Source: Methylobacterium sp. E-045 (GTDB taxonomy: Bacteria; Pseudomonadota; Alphaproteobacteria; Rhizobiales; Beijerinckiaceae). From it: a DNA stretch of 64,000 bases. The translations under genes and the position numbers were made by a program. Of the stretch, positions 30,158-38,841 are shown piece after piece (positions within the stretch are counted from its first letter, which is position 1; the number at the start of each line of letters is the position of its first letter). Below the pieces are notes generated by a model that saw only the letters and a list, made by a program, of their open reading frames with translations, ran no database searches and was not told the origin of the DNA. The DNA lies in the NCBI RefSeq assembly GCF_022829685.1, contig NZ_JAKSYE010000125.1, positions 310,001-374,000 on the forward strand, given 5' to 3'.

Positions 30158-30189
30158 GGCTCCGGCGCGTGAGGTCGCGTGCCGGAGCC
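30158..30189. terminator. Hairpin after the RND permease
   Basis: GGCTCCGGC (30158-30166) pairs with GCCGGAGCC (30181-30189), starting six bases after the stop codon. The inner part can extend the stem (GCG with CGC). No T-run follows. Confidence 0.5.
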
Positions 30190-30259
30190 ACGGAAAAGGG
30201 GTTGCGCACAGGTGACCGTGAAGCTAAGACCCCTCTGCCCTTCACGGGGCGTCGACGCG

Positions 30260-30284
30260 TAGCGCGGCCCGGTCAGCGCACTGG
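30260..30284 (+). pseudogene. tRNA-like relic (D-arm and partial anticodon arm)
   Basis: This stretch repeats the D-arm of the tRNA-Pro that lies 93 bases downstream, with one inserted base and about three substitutions. It is followed by an ACTGG/CCAGT stem (30280-30295) with an eight-base loop, one base too many for a working anticodon loop. No matching acceptor or T-arm can be drawn. It is probably a decayed tRNA duplicate. Confidence 0.45.
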
Positions 30285-30345
30285 TCTCAGGGCCAGTCAC
30301 CGGAACGGCCATTGACGCGAACGACAGGTTCAGAGCGGTTCTTGA

Positions 30346-30422
30346 CGGAGTATAGCGCAGCCCGGTAGCGCACCTGTCTGGGGGACAGGGGGTCGCAGGT
30401 TCAAGTCCTGCTACTCCGACCA
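30346..30422 (+). tRNA. tRNA-Pro(GGG)
   Basis: A 77-base cloverleaf with encoded CCA (30420-30422). Acceptor CGGAGTA pairs with TACTCCG; D-stem GCGC/GCGC; anticodon stem CCTGT/ACAGG with loop CTGGGGG, anticodon GGG at 30380-30382; T-stem GCAGG/CCTGC with loop TTCAAGT. It decodes CCC/CCU proline codons. A terminator follows about 50 bases later. Confidence 0.97.
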
Positions 30423-30474
30423 TTAAAACGCGGTGACATCGGCAAGACAGCAGATGTCCTCCGCTCTGACGTTG

Positions 30475-30505
30475 AAGGCCGGGGCGCGCTGTCCCCGGCC
30501 TTTTT
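30475..30505 (+). terminator. Intrinsic terminator after tRNA-Pro
   Basis: AAGGCCGGGG (30475-30484) pairs with CCCCGGCCTT (30493-30502), with an eight-base loop and five T (30501-30505). Canonical plus-strand terminator. Its A-containing left arm makes it weakly bidirectional, facing the leftward PilZ gene. Confidence 0.88.
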
Positions 30506-30568
30506 CGTTTCCAGGTCGTGTCGGTCGGTCGGGAGCCGGGCAGCGATCATCCGGCTCGGGTACGAGCG

Positions 30569-30829
30569 TCAGGCCGACGCCCGGTTGAAGGTCGCGCCGA
30601 TGGTCTCGTCGCCCCGCCAGACCACGCGGCACACCTCGATTCCCGCGATACAGGCCGAATGCAGGATGAAGGTTTCGGGGACCAGGGCGGTCTCGGGAAG
30701 GGTGAGTCGGACGCCGGAGGCGGAGACGTCGTAGACGATGCAGGGAAGCGTCGTGTGCTCGTCTACGGCGATGAAGCCGGCCTCGTCCTGGCGCTGCCGC
30801 TCCTCGATCCGACGCTCATTCATGATCAC
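30569..30829 (-). CDS. Small stand-alone PilZ-domain protein
   Basis: An 86-residue PilZ domain. Both c-di-GMP-binding elements are recognisable: the RxxxR box (R7 and R11 in ERRIEERQ) and the D/NxSxxG box (DVSASG). It therefore probably binds cyclic di-GMP and acts as a cytosolic effector of motility or exopolysaccharide functions. It lies downstream of and in the same direction as spoVR with a 107-bp gap. Partner unknown. Confidence 0.82.
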   Translation of the reverse strand: MIMNERRIEERQRQDEAGFIAVDEHTTLPCIVYDVSASGVRLTLPETALVPETFILHSACIAGIEVCRVVWRGDETIGATFNRASA

Positions 30830-30936
30830 CTCGTTGCGAGCCTGATCCGGAGGATGGCCGGCGGTGTGCGAAAGAACCGAGAGCGCAATTCCTCAAATGC
30901 GACGGATCGGAGCTCAATTCAGCGCCCCCGGGGCCG

Positions 30937-32511
30937 TCAGAAGAAGATCGGCCGCGCTGCCGCGTGGTGTTCGGCGAGGATCGCGTCCGTGGCCGGATCG
31001 ATCTCCTTGAGCACCGCGTCGTAGCCCCAGAGATCCGCCAGATGCTGCAGGACCCGGCGGGCATCGTCGGCCTGGAGCGTGATCCGGTTCAGCGCCTTGT
31101 GATGGACGATGAGGCGGCGGTCGCCCTCCAGATCGACATCCACGACCTCGATATCGGGATCGAGCCAGGCAACGTCGTATTGCCGGGCGAACGAGCGGCG
31201 CAGCTTGCGGTAGCCGCGCTCGTCATGGATGGCCTCCACGCGCAATTCCGCCTCGTCGGGGTCGTCGACCACGTGGAACAGTCGCATGTCGCGCATGAGC
31301 TTGGGGCTCAGGAACTGCGCGATGAAGCTCTCGTCCCGGTAATTCGCCCAGATGTCCCGCAGGGTCGCCATGGCGTCGCCCGTGCCCGCGATGTCGGGGA
31401 ACCACTCGCGATCCTCCTCCGTCGGCTGCTCCACGATGCGGGCGATGTCCTGCATCATGGCAAAGCCGATGGCGTAGGGATTGTGCCCACCATAGCCGCG
31501 CTCGTTGTAGTTCGGCTGGCGGACGACGTTGGTGTGCGACTGCAGGAATTCGAGATAGGCCGCCTCGCCGATCAGCCCCTTCTCCGAGAGCGAGTTCATG
31601 ATCCGGTAGTGGCAATAGGTGGCGCAGCCCTCGTTCATCACCTTGGTCTGGCGCTGGGGATAGAAATACTGTGCCACGAGGCGGACGATCCGCAGGATCT
31701 CGCGCTGCCACGGACGCAGGCGCGGGGCCGCCTTCTCGAGGAAGTAGAGCAGGTTCTCCTGCGGCAGTTCGAGGAGGGCCTTGCGCCGCTCCAGGGCGGC
31801 GTCGGGCCGGAGCCCGGCGCTCTTCTGCGGCAGGGTGCGCCACAGGTCGTTGTAGATCTGCTCGCCGTGCTCGGCCCGCTCGCGCTCGCGCCGCTGTTCC
31901 GAGGCGAGGTCCGGCCGCTTCTTGCGCGGATAGCGGTGGACGCCCTGGCTCATCAGGGCGTGGGCGGCGTCGAGCACCTGCTCCACCGCGTGGTGACCGT
32001 AGCGCTCCTCGCAGCGGGTGATGAACCCCTTGGCGAAGTCGAGGTAATCGAGGATGCCCTCGGCATCGGTCCATTGCTTGAACAGGTAGTTGTTCTTGAA
32101 GAAATGGTTGTGACCGAAGGCGGCGTGCGCGATCACCAGGGTCTGCATCGTCGCCGTGTTCTCCTCCATGATGTAGGAGATGCACGGGTCCGAATTGATG
32201 ACGATCTCGTAGGCGAGGCCCATCATGCCGCGGCGATAGCCGGCCTCGTGCTGGGCGAAGTGCTTCCCGAACGACCAGTGCTTGTAGAACAGCGGCATGC
32301 CGATGGAGGCATAGGCGTCGAGCATCTGCTCCGCCGTGATGATCTCGATCTGGTTCGGATACCAGGATAGGCCGAGTTCCTGGCCGGCGATGGTCTCGCA
32401 GGCGTCGTGGATGCGGCGGATCGTGTCGAAATCCCAGTCGTTGCCGGTGAACAGAGGCGGCTGGCCGCCCGACATCGTCGGCGATGCGGGGAAATGGAGG
32501 TTCGTGACCAT
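30937..32511 (-). CDS. SpoVR family protein (YcgB-like)
   Basis: A 524-residue SpoVR-family protein. Conserved stretches near the N-terminus include LGLSWYPNQIEIIT, FYKHWSFGKHF and EIVINSDPCISYIMEENT. SpoVR was named for spore cortex formation in Bacillus, but in non-sporulating proteobacteria the gene forms a conserved trio with prkA and yeaH and is linked to starvation or stationary phase. Here it is the third gene of that trio. Biochemical activity is unknown. Confidence 0.93.
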   Translation of the reverse strand: MVTNLHFPASPTMSGGQPPLFTGNDWDFDTIRRIHDACETIAGQELGLSWYPNQIEIITAEQMLDAYASIGMPLFYKHWSFGKHFAQHEAGYRRGMMGLAYEIVINSDPCISYIMEENTATMQTLVIAHAAFGHNHFFKNNYLFKQWTDAEGILDYLDFAKGFITRCEERYGHHAVEQVLDAAHALMSQGVHRYPRKKRPDLASEQRRERERAEHGEQIYNDLWRTLPQKSAGLRPDAALERRKALLELPQENLLYFLEKAAPRLRPWQREILRIVRLVAQYFYPQRQTKVMNEGCATYCHYRIMNSLSEKGLIGEAAYLEFLQSHTNVVRQPNYNERGYGGHNPYAIGFAMMQDIARIVEQPTEEDREWFPDIAGTGDAMATLRDIWANYRDESFIAQFLSPKLMRDMRLFHVVDDPDEAELRVEAIHDERGYRKLRRSFARQYDVAWLDPDIEVVDVDLEGDRRLIVHHKALNRITLQADDARRVLQHLADLWGYDAVLKEIDPATDAILAEHHAAARPIFF

Positions 32512-32639
32512 CGTCGTCCTTCTCTCCGAGCGTTCCGGCTCTCCTCCCCTCCCCCGTGCGGGAGGAAGGGGTCAGCTCATTCTACCGGGACCGGTTCGTC
32601 GCGGAGCCGGCTCCCCACCCTCGGTCCGATCTCCGCGCG

Positions 32640-33941
32640 TCACGCCTCCGCTTCGGCGCGCGCGTCCTTGCGCCCGAACAGTTCGCGGAAGACCGGGTAG
32701 ATGTCGCGCCGGTGGTTGACCTTGCGCATGGCGATGGCGCCACCGGATTTGGCCAGAGCCTCGTAGGTGCGCCACAGGGTGGTGCGGTGCTCGACGAACC
32801 CGGCGCGGGGGCCGTTCTCGTCGCCGACTTCGAGATAGGCGAAGTGCTGACAGGCGGGCAGGATATGGGCACGCAGCAATTCGGTGGAGGTCGGGCCATC
32901 GCTCGACACGTTGTCCCCATCCGAGGCCTGGGCCGCGTAGATGTTCCAGTCGTTGGGGTCGTAGCGCTCGGTGATGACGCGTTTCATCTCCACCAGCGCC
33001 GACGACACCAGGGTACCGCCGGTCTCGCGCGAGCCGAAGAACGTCTCTTCGTCCACCTCCGTCGCCTTGTCGGTGTGGCGGATGAAAACGATCTCCACGT
33101 GCCGGTAGCGCCGCGTCAGAAAGATGTGGAGCAGGATGTAGAAGCGCTTGGCGAGATCCTTCATGTGCTCGGTCATCGAGCCCGACACGTCCATCAGGCA
33201 GAACATCACCGCCTGGGCGATGGGGCGCGGATAGGGCTCGAACCGGCGATAGCGCAGGTCGATCGGATCGACATAGGGGATCCGCCTGGTGCGTTCGCGC
33301 AGGGCCTCCAGGGCGAGCCTCATGTCGGGGAGAAGGGGGTCGCCGAGATCGGCCTCGTCGATGCGGCCCTCGAGCTCCGCGATCTCCTCCGGCTTCGGAC
33401 GCTTGAGGGCGATGCGCCGCGACATGGAATTGCGCAGGGTGCGGGTGAGCGCGAGGTTGGCCGGCGAGCCCGACACGGTGTAGCCGGCGCGCCGCAGGCC
33501 TTCCGTCTCCACGATCGAGAGCCGACGCTTGGCCAGATCCGGCAGTTCTAGGTCTTCGAGGAACAGTTCGAGGAACTCGTCCCGCGTCAGCACGAAGTTG
33601 AACGCATCCTCGCTGTTCTCGGAGCCCTCTCCGCCCTGGCCCGACCCCTTGCCTCCGCCGCCGCCCGGCGGGCGCTCGATGCGGTCGCCTTCCACATAGG
33701 TCTTGTTGCCGGGCAGGATGTAGTCCTGCAGGCCGGTGCCGGACTGGCGGCTGAAGCGGGGCTCGCGCACGCCGTCTCCGGGAACCGTGACGCGCCCGTC
33801 CTTGCCCAGATCCTTGATGTCCTTCTCGCGGGCGGATTCGCGCACTGCGCGCTGGGCCATGTCCTTGACCCGGCGCAGGAAGCGCTGGCGATTTGGAAGG
33901 CTCTTGCCTCCGGGATTCAACCGACGGTCAACGATGTGCAT
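32640..33941 (-). CDS. YeaH/YhbH family protein (DUF444, VWA-like)
   Basis: A 433-residue DUF444 protein. It has an N-terminal basic segment, a Gly-rich linker (about residues 92-108) and a C-terminal von Willebrand A-like domain with a MIDAS-type DVSGSM motif (residues 251-256). YeaH is encoded with the PrkA/YeaG kinase in many bacteria and contributes to nitrogen-starvation and stationary-phase adaptation in E. coli. Middle gene of the prkA-yeaH-spoVR block. The gap to spoVR holds a CCCC/GGGG imperfect hairpin (about 32547-32571). Confidence 0.92.
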   Translation of the reverse strand: MHIVDRRLNPGGKSLPNRQRFLRRVKDMAQRAVRESAREKDIKDLGKDGRVTVPGDGVREPRFSRQSGTGLQDYILPGNKTYVEGDRIERPPGGGGGKGSGQGGEGSENSEDAFNFVLTRDEFLELFLEDLELPDLAKRRLSIVETEGLRRAGYTVSGSPANLALTRTLRNSMSRRIALKRPKPEEIAELEGRIDEADLGDPLLPDMRLALEALRERTRRIPYVDPIDLRYRRFEPYPRPIAQAVMFCLMDVSGSMTEHMKDLAKRFYILLHIFLTRRYRHVEIVFIRHTDKATEVDEETFFGSRETGGTLVSSALVEMKRVITERYDPNDWNIYAAQASDGDNVSSDGPTSTELLRAHILPACQHFAYLEVGDENGPRAGFVEHRTTLWRTYEALAKSGGAIAMRKVNHRRDIYPVFRELFGRKDARAEAEA

Positions 33942-34063
33942 CCGGTGCTTTCGTCCTCGCCCTCAAGACCCTGGCCCCTGAGACCCTAGCAGGTTCGACG
34001 GTCGTGTCCGGCAGGCATCCCGATGCCCGCCGGCCTTTCGCCGCGACCGGACGTGTCGCCGTC

Positions 34064-36016
34064 CTAACCCGCCTGCTTCACCCTCATGTACCACTCCACC
34101 AGACGGCGAACCTGCCGCTCGGTATAGCCTCGCGCGATCATGCGATCGACGAACTCACCGTGCTTCTTCTCCGTCTCTCCGTCCTTCTTGGAACCAAACG
34201 AGATGACCGGAAGCAGTTCCTCCACCTGGCTGAACATCCGCCGCTCGATCACCTCGCGCAGCTTCTCGTAGGACGTCCAGGACGGATTGCGCCCGCCATG
34301 CTGAGCCCGCGAGCGGAGGGCGAACTTGACGACCTCGTTGCGGAAATCCTTCGGGTTGGCGATGCCCGCCGGCTTCTCGATCTTGGTGAGTTCCTGGTTG
34401 AGAAGCTCCCGGTTGAGGAGCTGACCCGTCTCGGAATCCTTGAAATCCTGATCCTCGATCCATGCATCGGCGTAGTCGATGTATCGGTCGAACAGGTTCT
34501 GGCCGTAATCGTGGTAGGATTCGAGATAGGCCTTCTGGATCTCGTGGCCGATGAACTCGGCGTAGCGCGGCGCGAGTTCGGTCTTGATGAACTCGAGATA
34601 GCGCTTCTCGGTCTCCGGCGGCAGCTGCTCGCGGCGCAGGGCCTGTTCCAGCGTGTACATGAGATGGACGGGGTCGGCCGAGACCTCCGTCGTGTCGTGG
34701 TTGAACGTCGCCGCCATCACCTTGAAGGCGAAGCGGGTGGAGATGCCGTCCATCCCCTCGTCGACGCCGGCGGCATCCTTGTATTCCTGCATCGAGCGGG
34801 CGCGGGGATCGACCTCGCGCAGGGACTCGCCGTCATAGACGCGCATCTTCGAGAAGGCGTTGGAATTGGCGTGCTCGCGCAGGCGGGAGAGCACGGAGAA
34901 GCGGGCCAGCATTTCCAGCGTGCCGGGGGCGCAGGCGGCCTCCGCCAGTTCGGAACCCGAGACCAGCTTCTCGTAGATCCGCTGCTCTTCCGTCACCCGC
35001 AGGCAGTAGGGCACCTTGATGACGTAGATGCGGTCGATGAAGGCTTCGTTGTTCTTGTTGGTCTTGAAGGTCTGCCACTCGGATTCGTTCGAGTGGGCGA
35101 GAATGACGCCGGTGAACGGAATCGCCCCGATATTCTCGGTGCCGACGTAATTGCCCTCCTGCGTCGCCGTGAGCAGGGGGTGCAGCATCTTGATCGGCGC
35201 CTTGAACATCTCGACGAATTCGAGGACGCCCTGGTTCGCCCGGTTGAGGCCGCCGGAATAAGAGTAGGCGTCCGGGTCCGCCTGGGACAGGGTCTCGAGA
35301 CGGCGGATGTCGACCTTGCCCACCAGGGACGAGATGTCCTGGTTGTTCTCGTCGCCGGGCTCGGTCTTGGCGATGCCGATCTGGCGCAGGCGCGACGGCC
35401 GGACCTTGATGACCTTGAACTGCGAGATATCGCCGTTGAACTCGTCGAGGCGCTTCAGGGCCCACGGGCTCATCAGGCCGGTGAGGCGACGGCGCGGAAT
35501 GCCGTAGCGTTCCTGGATCTCGGCGCCCATCACCTCGGGGTCGAACAGTCCGAGGGGGCTCTCGAAGACCGGGGAGACCTCGTTGCCGGCCTTCAGCACG
35601 TAGATGGGGTGGACCTCCATCAGGGCCTTGAGGCGCTCGGCGAGGGACGACTTGCCGCCGCCGACGGGGCCGAGGAGGTAGAGGATCTGCTTGCGCTCCT
35701 CCAACCCCTGCGCGGCGTGGCGGAAGAACGAGACGATCCGCTCGATCGTCTCCTCCATGCCGTAGAACTCGGAGAAGGCGGGATAGACCCGGATCGTCCG
35801 GTTCATGAACACGCGGCCGAGACGGGGGTCCTTGGCGGTGTCCACGAATTCCGGCTTGCCGATCGCGTCGAGGATGCGCTCGGCCGCGGTGGCGTACATG
35901 AGGGGCTCGTCCCGGCACGCCTCCATGAACTCGGACAGGCTCATTTCCGTATCGCGGCGGGCCTCGTAACCGCGGGCAAAGCTCTGGAACAGGTCGTTCG
36001 TCGATGGCATTGGCAT
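34064..36016 (-). CDS. PrkA family serine protein kinase
   Basis: A 650-residue protein with an AAA-type N-terminal half (Walker A GPVGGGKS, residues 116-123) and the C-terminal PrkA domain. E. coli YeaG is the family reference: a stationary-phase kinase partnered with YeaH. Some Bacillus data instead indicate an ATP-dependent protease activity, so kinase or protease is not settled by sequence. First gene of the leftward prkA-yeaH-spoVR block; start ATG at 36016 (or the ATG two codons in). Confidence 0.93.
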   Translation of the reverse strand: MPMPSTNDLFQSFARGYEARRDTEMSLSEFMEACRDEPLMYATAAERILDAIGKPEFVDTAKDPRLGRVFMNRTIRVYPAFSEFYGMEETIERIVSFFRHAAQGLEERKQILYLLGPVGGGKSSLAERLKALMEVHPIYVLKAGNEVSPVFESPLGLFDPEVMGAEIQERYGIPRRRLTGLMSPWALKRLDEFNGDISQFKVIKVRPSRLRQIGIAKTEPGDENNQDISSLVGKVDIRRLETLSQADPDAYSYSGGLNRANQGVLEFVEMFKAPIKMLHPLLTATQEGNYVGTENIGAIPFTGVILAHSNESEWQTFKTNKNNEAFIDRIYVIKVPYCLRVTEEQRIYEKLVSGSELAEAACAPGTLEMLARFSVLSRLREHANSNAFSKMRVYDGESLREVDPRARSMQEYKDAAGVDEGMDGISTRFAFKVMAATFNHDTTEVSADPVHLMYTLEQALRREQLPPETEKRYLEFIKTELAPRYAEFIGHEIQKAYLESYHDYGQNLFDRYIDYADAWIEDQDFKDSETGQLLNRELLNQELTKIEKPAGIANPKDFRNEVVKFALRSRAQHGGRNPSWTSYEKLREVIERRMFSQVEELLPVISFGSKKDGETEKKHGEFVDRMIARGYTERQVRRLVEWYMRVKQAG

Positions 36017-36138
36017 CCCGATCCCTTCACGACTGACACAGCTTCATCCTGTCTCGGCTCGGATGCAACTGACAGGCCCAGTTTTGTCGCAGTGCGGTCG
36101 CGACGGCAATCGAGCGTGGGAAGCATGCCACAGTGGGC

Positions 36139-36170
36139 GGCCCGGCGGCGGGAATCGCAGCCGCCGGGCC
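36139..36170. terminator. GC-rich hairpin between prkA and the secreted-protein gene
   Basis: GGCCCGGCGGC (36139-36149) pairs with GCCGCCGGGCC (36160-36170) over a ten-base loop. It lies about 30 bases beyond the stop of the leftward secreted-protein gene and before prkA. No T-run. Probably separates the two transcripts. Confidence 0.5.
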
Positions 36171-36198
36171 TCGCGTGTCGGAGGGGCTCAGGGCGGGA

Positions 36199-36648
36199 TC
36201 AGAGGTCCGTGGCGCCCTTCTTGGTGTCGTCCCCACCCTTCGTGGCCGAGCCGCCAACGGTGATGTTGATCGTCTGCGTCATGGTCTTTCCGTCGGCCTT
36301 CTTCACCTCGACCACGACTTCGTCGGTCCCGGTGAAGCCGTCCTTGCTCTGATAGAAGACGCCCGTCGCGGCGGTCTTCTTGTTCGGGCATTTGTGGCTC
36401 GCCGGGGTGGTGACGCTGCCGGTCTTGGTGATGAGAGAGCCGTTCTTGGGCGAGGTGCTGATGCGGATCTCCGGCATCGAGCCCGGCTTGCAATCGTCCT
36501 TCAGGTTGGAGGCGATGAGGATGCGGACGCTCTTGCCGGGGGCCGCGGTCTCGGTGCGGGTCGCCGTGTCCTGGGCCAGGACCGGGGCGCTGGCGATGGC
36601 GAGAAACAGGCCGGCGGCGAGGAAGGCATTCGATTTGGCGGCGTACAT
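36199..36648 (-). CDS. Small secreted protein with one Ig-like fold (unknown function)
   Basis: A 149-residue protein with a clear signal peptide (about residues 1-25, ending PVLAQD). The mature part has segments typical of bacterial Ig/cadherin-like repeats: KNGSLI, then GFTGTDEVVVEV, then a final TINITVGG strand. Two cysteines (C53 and C87 from the chosen start) could form a disulfide in the periplasm. GGAG lies eight bases upstream of the ATG complementary to 36646-36648. It is not a family I can name; function unknown. Confidence 0.75.
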   Translation of the reverse strand: MYAAKSNAFLAAGLFLAIASAPVLAQDTATRTETAAPGKSVRILIASNLKDDCKPGSMPEIRISTSPKNGSLITKTGSVTTPASHKCPNKKTAATGVFYQSKDGFTGTDEVVVEVKKADGKTMTQTINITVGGSATKGGDDTKKGATDL

Positions 36649-36805
36649 CGGGCGGTCTCCGGTGATGCCTGGCGACCTTATGGGACGAAGAGGGTGCGAC
36701 CGCCGTGGCCGGATGGATGTGGGAAGGGCGGAGCCCGCCGTCGAGGGCATCGAGGCGTTTCCTTCGAATCCCGAGCGCGCGATCGCTCCGGCCTGGATCG
36801 CCGGT

Positions 36806-37378
36806 TCAGGAGCGGATCGCGGGATCCGACGGGTCGCGGAGCTTTCTCAACGCGTCGCGGCAGGCATGGAGATCGTCGAGGACGGCCTGCAGGGTCGACC
36901 GGTCGGCACCGAGCCGGTCGTCCTCGCGTGCCGTGGCGTGACCGGCCTCGTCGTCCGCCTCGTCTTCCCCGGCTTCCAGATCCCGCGGGATCGGAGCCGC
37001 CACCTCGGCCTCGCCCCGCCCCACCGACTGGACGAAGCGGATGCCGTTCTCCTTCAGGACGCGCTGAGCGCCACGAATGGTGTAGCCCTGTTCATGCAGA
37101 AGGCGCCGGATGCCCTTGATCAGGTCCACGTCTTCCGGCCGGTAGTAGCGCCGGCCACCCGCGCGCTTTACCGGCCTGACCTGGGCGAACTTCGTCTCCC
37201 AGAACCGGAGAACGTGCTGCGGCACGTCGAGCTCGTCGGCCACTTCGCTGATCGTGCGAAAGGCGCCCGGGCGCTTCTCCACCGTGTCGCGGCCGTCAGC
37301 GGAGCCGGACAGGCTCACCTCGAACGGACCCTCTCCGCCCCGCGCCGTCTCGACCGGAACCTTGGCTGCCAACGGCAT
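36806..37378 (-). CDS. MerR family transcriptional regulator
   Basis: A 190-residue regulator. After a ~38-residue leader, the MerR winged helix runs from about [25 protein letters not shown] to the [16 protein letters not shown] segment, followed by an acidic, low-complexity tail and no metal-binding cysteines. Rhizobiales typically carry this gene right after ihfA (nine bases away here). Target and effector unknown. ATG at 37378 is preferred to a TTG four codons upstream. Confidence 0.88.
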   Translation of the reverse strand: MPLAAKVPVETARGGEGPFEVSLSGSADGRDTVEKRPGAFRTISEVADELDVPQHVLRFWETKFAQVRPVKRAGGRRYYRPEDVDLIKGIRRLLHEQGYTIRGAQRVLKENGIRFVQSVGRGEAEVAAPIPRDLEAGEDEADDEAGHATAREDDRLGADRSTLQAVLDDLHACRDALRKLRDPSDPAIRS

Positions 37379-37386
37379 GATGGACC

Positions 37387-37707
37387 TCAATCGTCGTCTT
37401 GTTCGGCGGTGCCGTTGACGCCGTTAATCCGGGACTTGAGCACGTTGGACGGCTTGAACACCATGACCTGGCGCGGCTCGATGGCCACTTCGACGCCGGT
37501 CTTGGGATTGCGGCCGACGCGCCGGCCCTTGCCGCGAACGACGAAGGATCCGAACGACGACAGCTTCACCGTTTCACCGGAGGCGAGGCAGGTGCAGATC
37601 TCCGACAGCACGGTCTCGACGAGGGCCGCCGATTCCGTCCGCGACAGGCCGACCTGCTGATAGACGGCCTCGCTCAGATCGGCGCGTGTGACCGTCTTTC
37701 CTGCCAT
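37387..37707 (-). CDS. ihfA: Integration host factor subunit alpha
   Basis: A 106-residue HU/IHF-family DNA-bending protein. The signature GRNPKTG arm (beta-ribbon with the intercalating Pro) and [11 protein letters not shown]-terminal region match IHF-alpha. IHF bends DNA at promoters and recombination sites as a heterodimer with IhfB, which is not in this window. Located downstream of plsX-fabH as in many alphaproteobacteria. Confidence 0.94.
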   Translation of the reverse strand: MAGKTVTRADLSEAVYQQVGLSRTESAALVETVLSEICTCLASGETVKLSSFGSFVVRGKGRRVGRNPKTGVEVAIEPRQVMVFKPSNVLKSRINGVNGTAEQDDD

Positions 37708-37836
37708 GCGTCATTCCCCAAACGAATCGTATTTTTTGACGTATCTCTATGATCGGACACGCTAATCTGCGTTGGGCCGCAGGTCAACAGGACTTCATGG
37801 TTCAGCGTCGGGACTGTGCCCGGCCACGCACTCGTC

Positions 37837-38814
37837 TCACCAGCGGATCAGCGCCGCACCCCAGGTGAAACCGCCGCCGATGGCCTCGATCATCACGAGG
37901 TCGCGGCGCTTGATCCGGCCGTCCTTCCGGGCCGCGTCGAGGGCGAGGGGGATCGAGGCCGCCGACGTGTTGCCGTGCCGGTCGACGGTGAGCACGACCT
38001 TGCTCCTGTCGATGCCGAGCTTGTCGGCGGAGGCTTCGATGATGCGCCGGTTCGCCTGATGCGGCACGAACCATGTCAGGTCGTCCGCGCTCGTCTCCGT
38101 GGCCGCGAAAGCGTCGGCGATGACATCCGTCACCGAGCCCACGGCGAAGCGGAAGACCTCCTTGCCCACCATCCGCAGGTGACCGGTGGTGCCGGTGGAG
38201 CCGGGTCCTCCATCGACGTAGAGCTTGTCGCGGTGCCGTCCGTCGGAGCGCAGATGGCTGGTGAGCACGCCGCGATCCTCGCTCGTCCCCTCCCCGTCCT
38301 GGGCCTCGAGGACGATCGCCCCGGCACCGTCGCCGAAGAGCACGCAGGTCGTACGGTCCTCCCAGTCGAGGATGCGCGAGAAGGTTTCGGCACCGACCAC
38401 GAGGGCGCGGCGCACGCTCCCGCTCGCGATGAACTTGTCGGCCGTGGAAACGCCGTAGACGAAGCCCGCGCAGACCGCCTGGATGTCGAAGGCGAAGCCG
38501 GAGCGGATGCCCAGCCCCGCCTGGATCTGGGTCGCCACCGATGGGAACGTATGGTCCGGCGTCGAGGTGGCGCAGATGACGAGATCGATATCCTCCGGCC
38601 CAAGTCCCGCATCGTCCAGGGCGGCCTTCGCGGCCGCGATCCCCAGGGTCGACGTGGTCTCGCCGTCACCCGCCAGATAGCGCTGGCGGATGCCCGTGCG
38701 CTGGACGATCCATTCGTCGGACGTGTCGACGGTCCTCGTCAACTCGTCGTTCGTCACGAGACGTGCCGGCAGGGCAGAGCCCGTCCCCACCACTACGGAG
38801 CGTGTAACCGCCAT
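37837..38814 (-). CDS. fabH: Beta-ketoacyl-ACP synthase III
   Basis: FabH condenses acetyl-CoA with malonyl-ACP to start fatty acid synthesis. The 325-residue product shows the Cys-His-Asn triad: C115 (QAVCAGF), H252 (VPHQANRR) and N282 (RHGNTSAA). It is preceded by plsX in the same direction (27-bp gap), so initiation of acyl chains and entry into phospholipid are co-ordinated. Standard length. Confidence 0.95.
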   Translation of the reverse strand: MAVTRSVVVGTGSALPARLVTNDELTRTVDTSDEWIVQRTGIRQRYLAGDGETTSTLGIAAAKAALDDAGLGPEDIDLVICATSTPDHTFPSVATQIQAGLGIRSGFAFDIQAVCAGFVYGVSTADKFIASGSVRRALVVGAETFSRILDWEDRTTCVLFGDGAGAIVLEAQDGEGTSEDRGVLTSHLRSDGRHRDKLYVDGGPGSTGTTGHLRMVGKEVFRFAVGSVTDVIADAFAATETSADDLTWFVPHQANRRIIEASADKLGIDRSKVVLTVDRHGNTSAASIPLALDAARKDGRIKRRDLVMIEAIGGGFTWGAALIRW

Positions 38815-38841
38815 GTCAGATCCGATCCGGCATCGACCACC

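Noticed and set aside
27378-30245. 955-codon minus-strand frame opposite the RND permease
   Set aside because: Composition is biased and no motif is seen; it mirrors the codon pattern of the permease gene.
30028-30423. Minus-strand frame starting MVGVAGLEPATPCPPDRCATGLRY
   Set aside because: It is the antisense of tRNA-Pro and the neighbouring gene end; this peptide is a well-known spurious annotation produced by proline tRNA genes.
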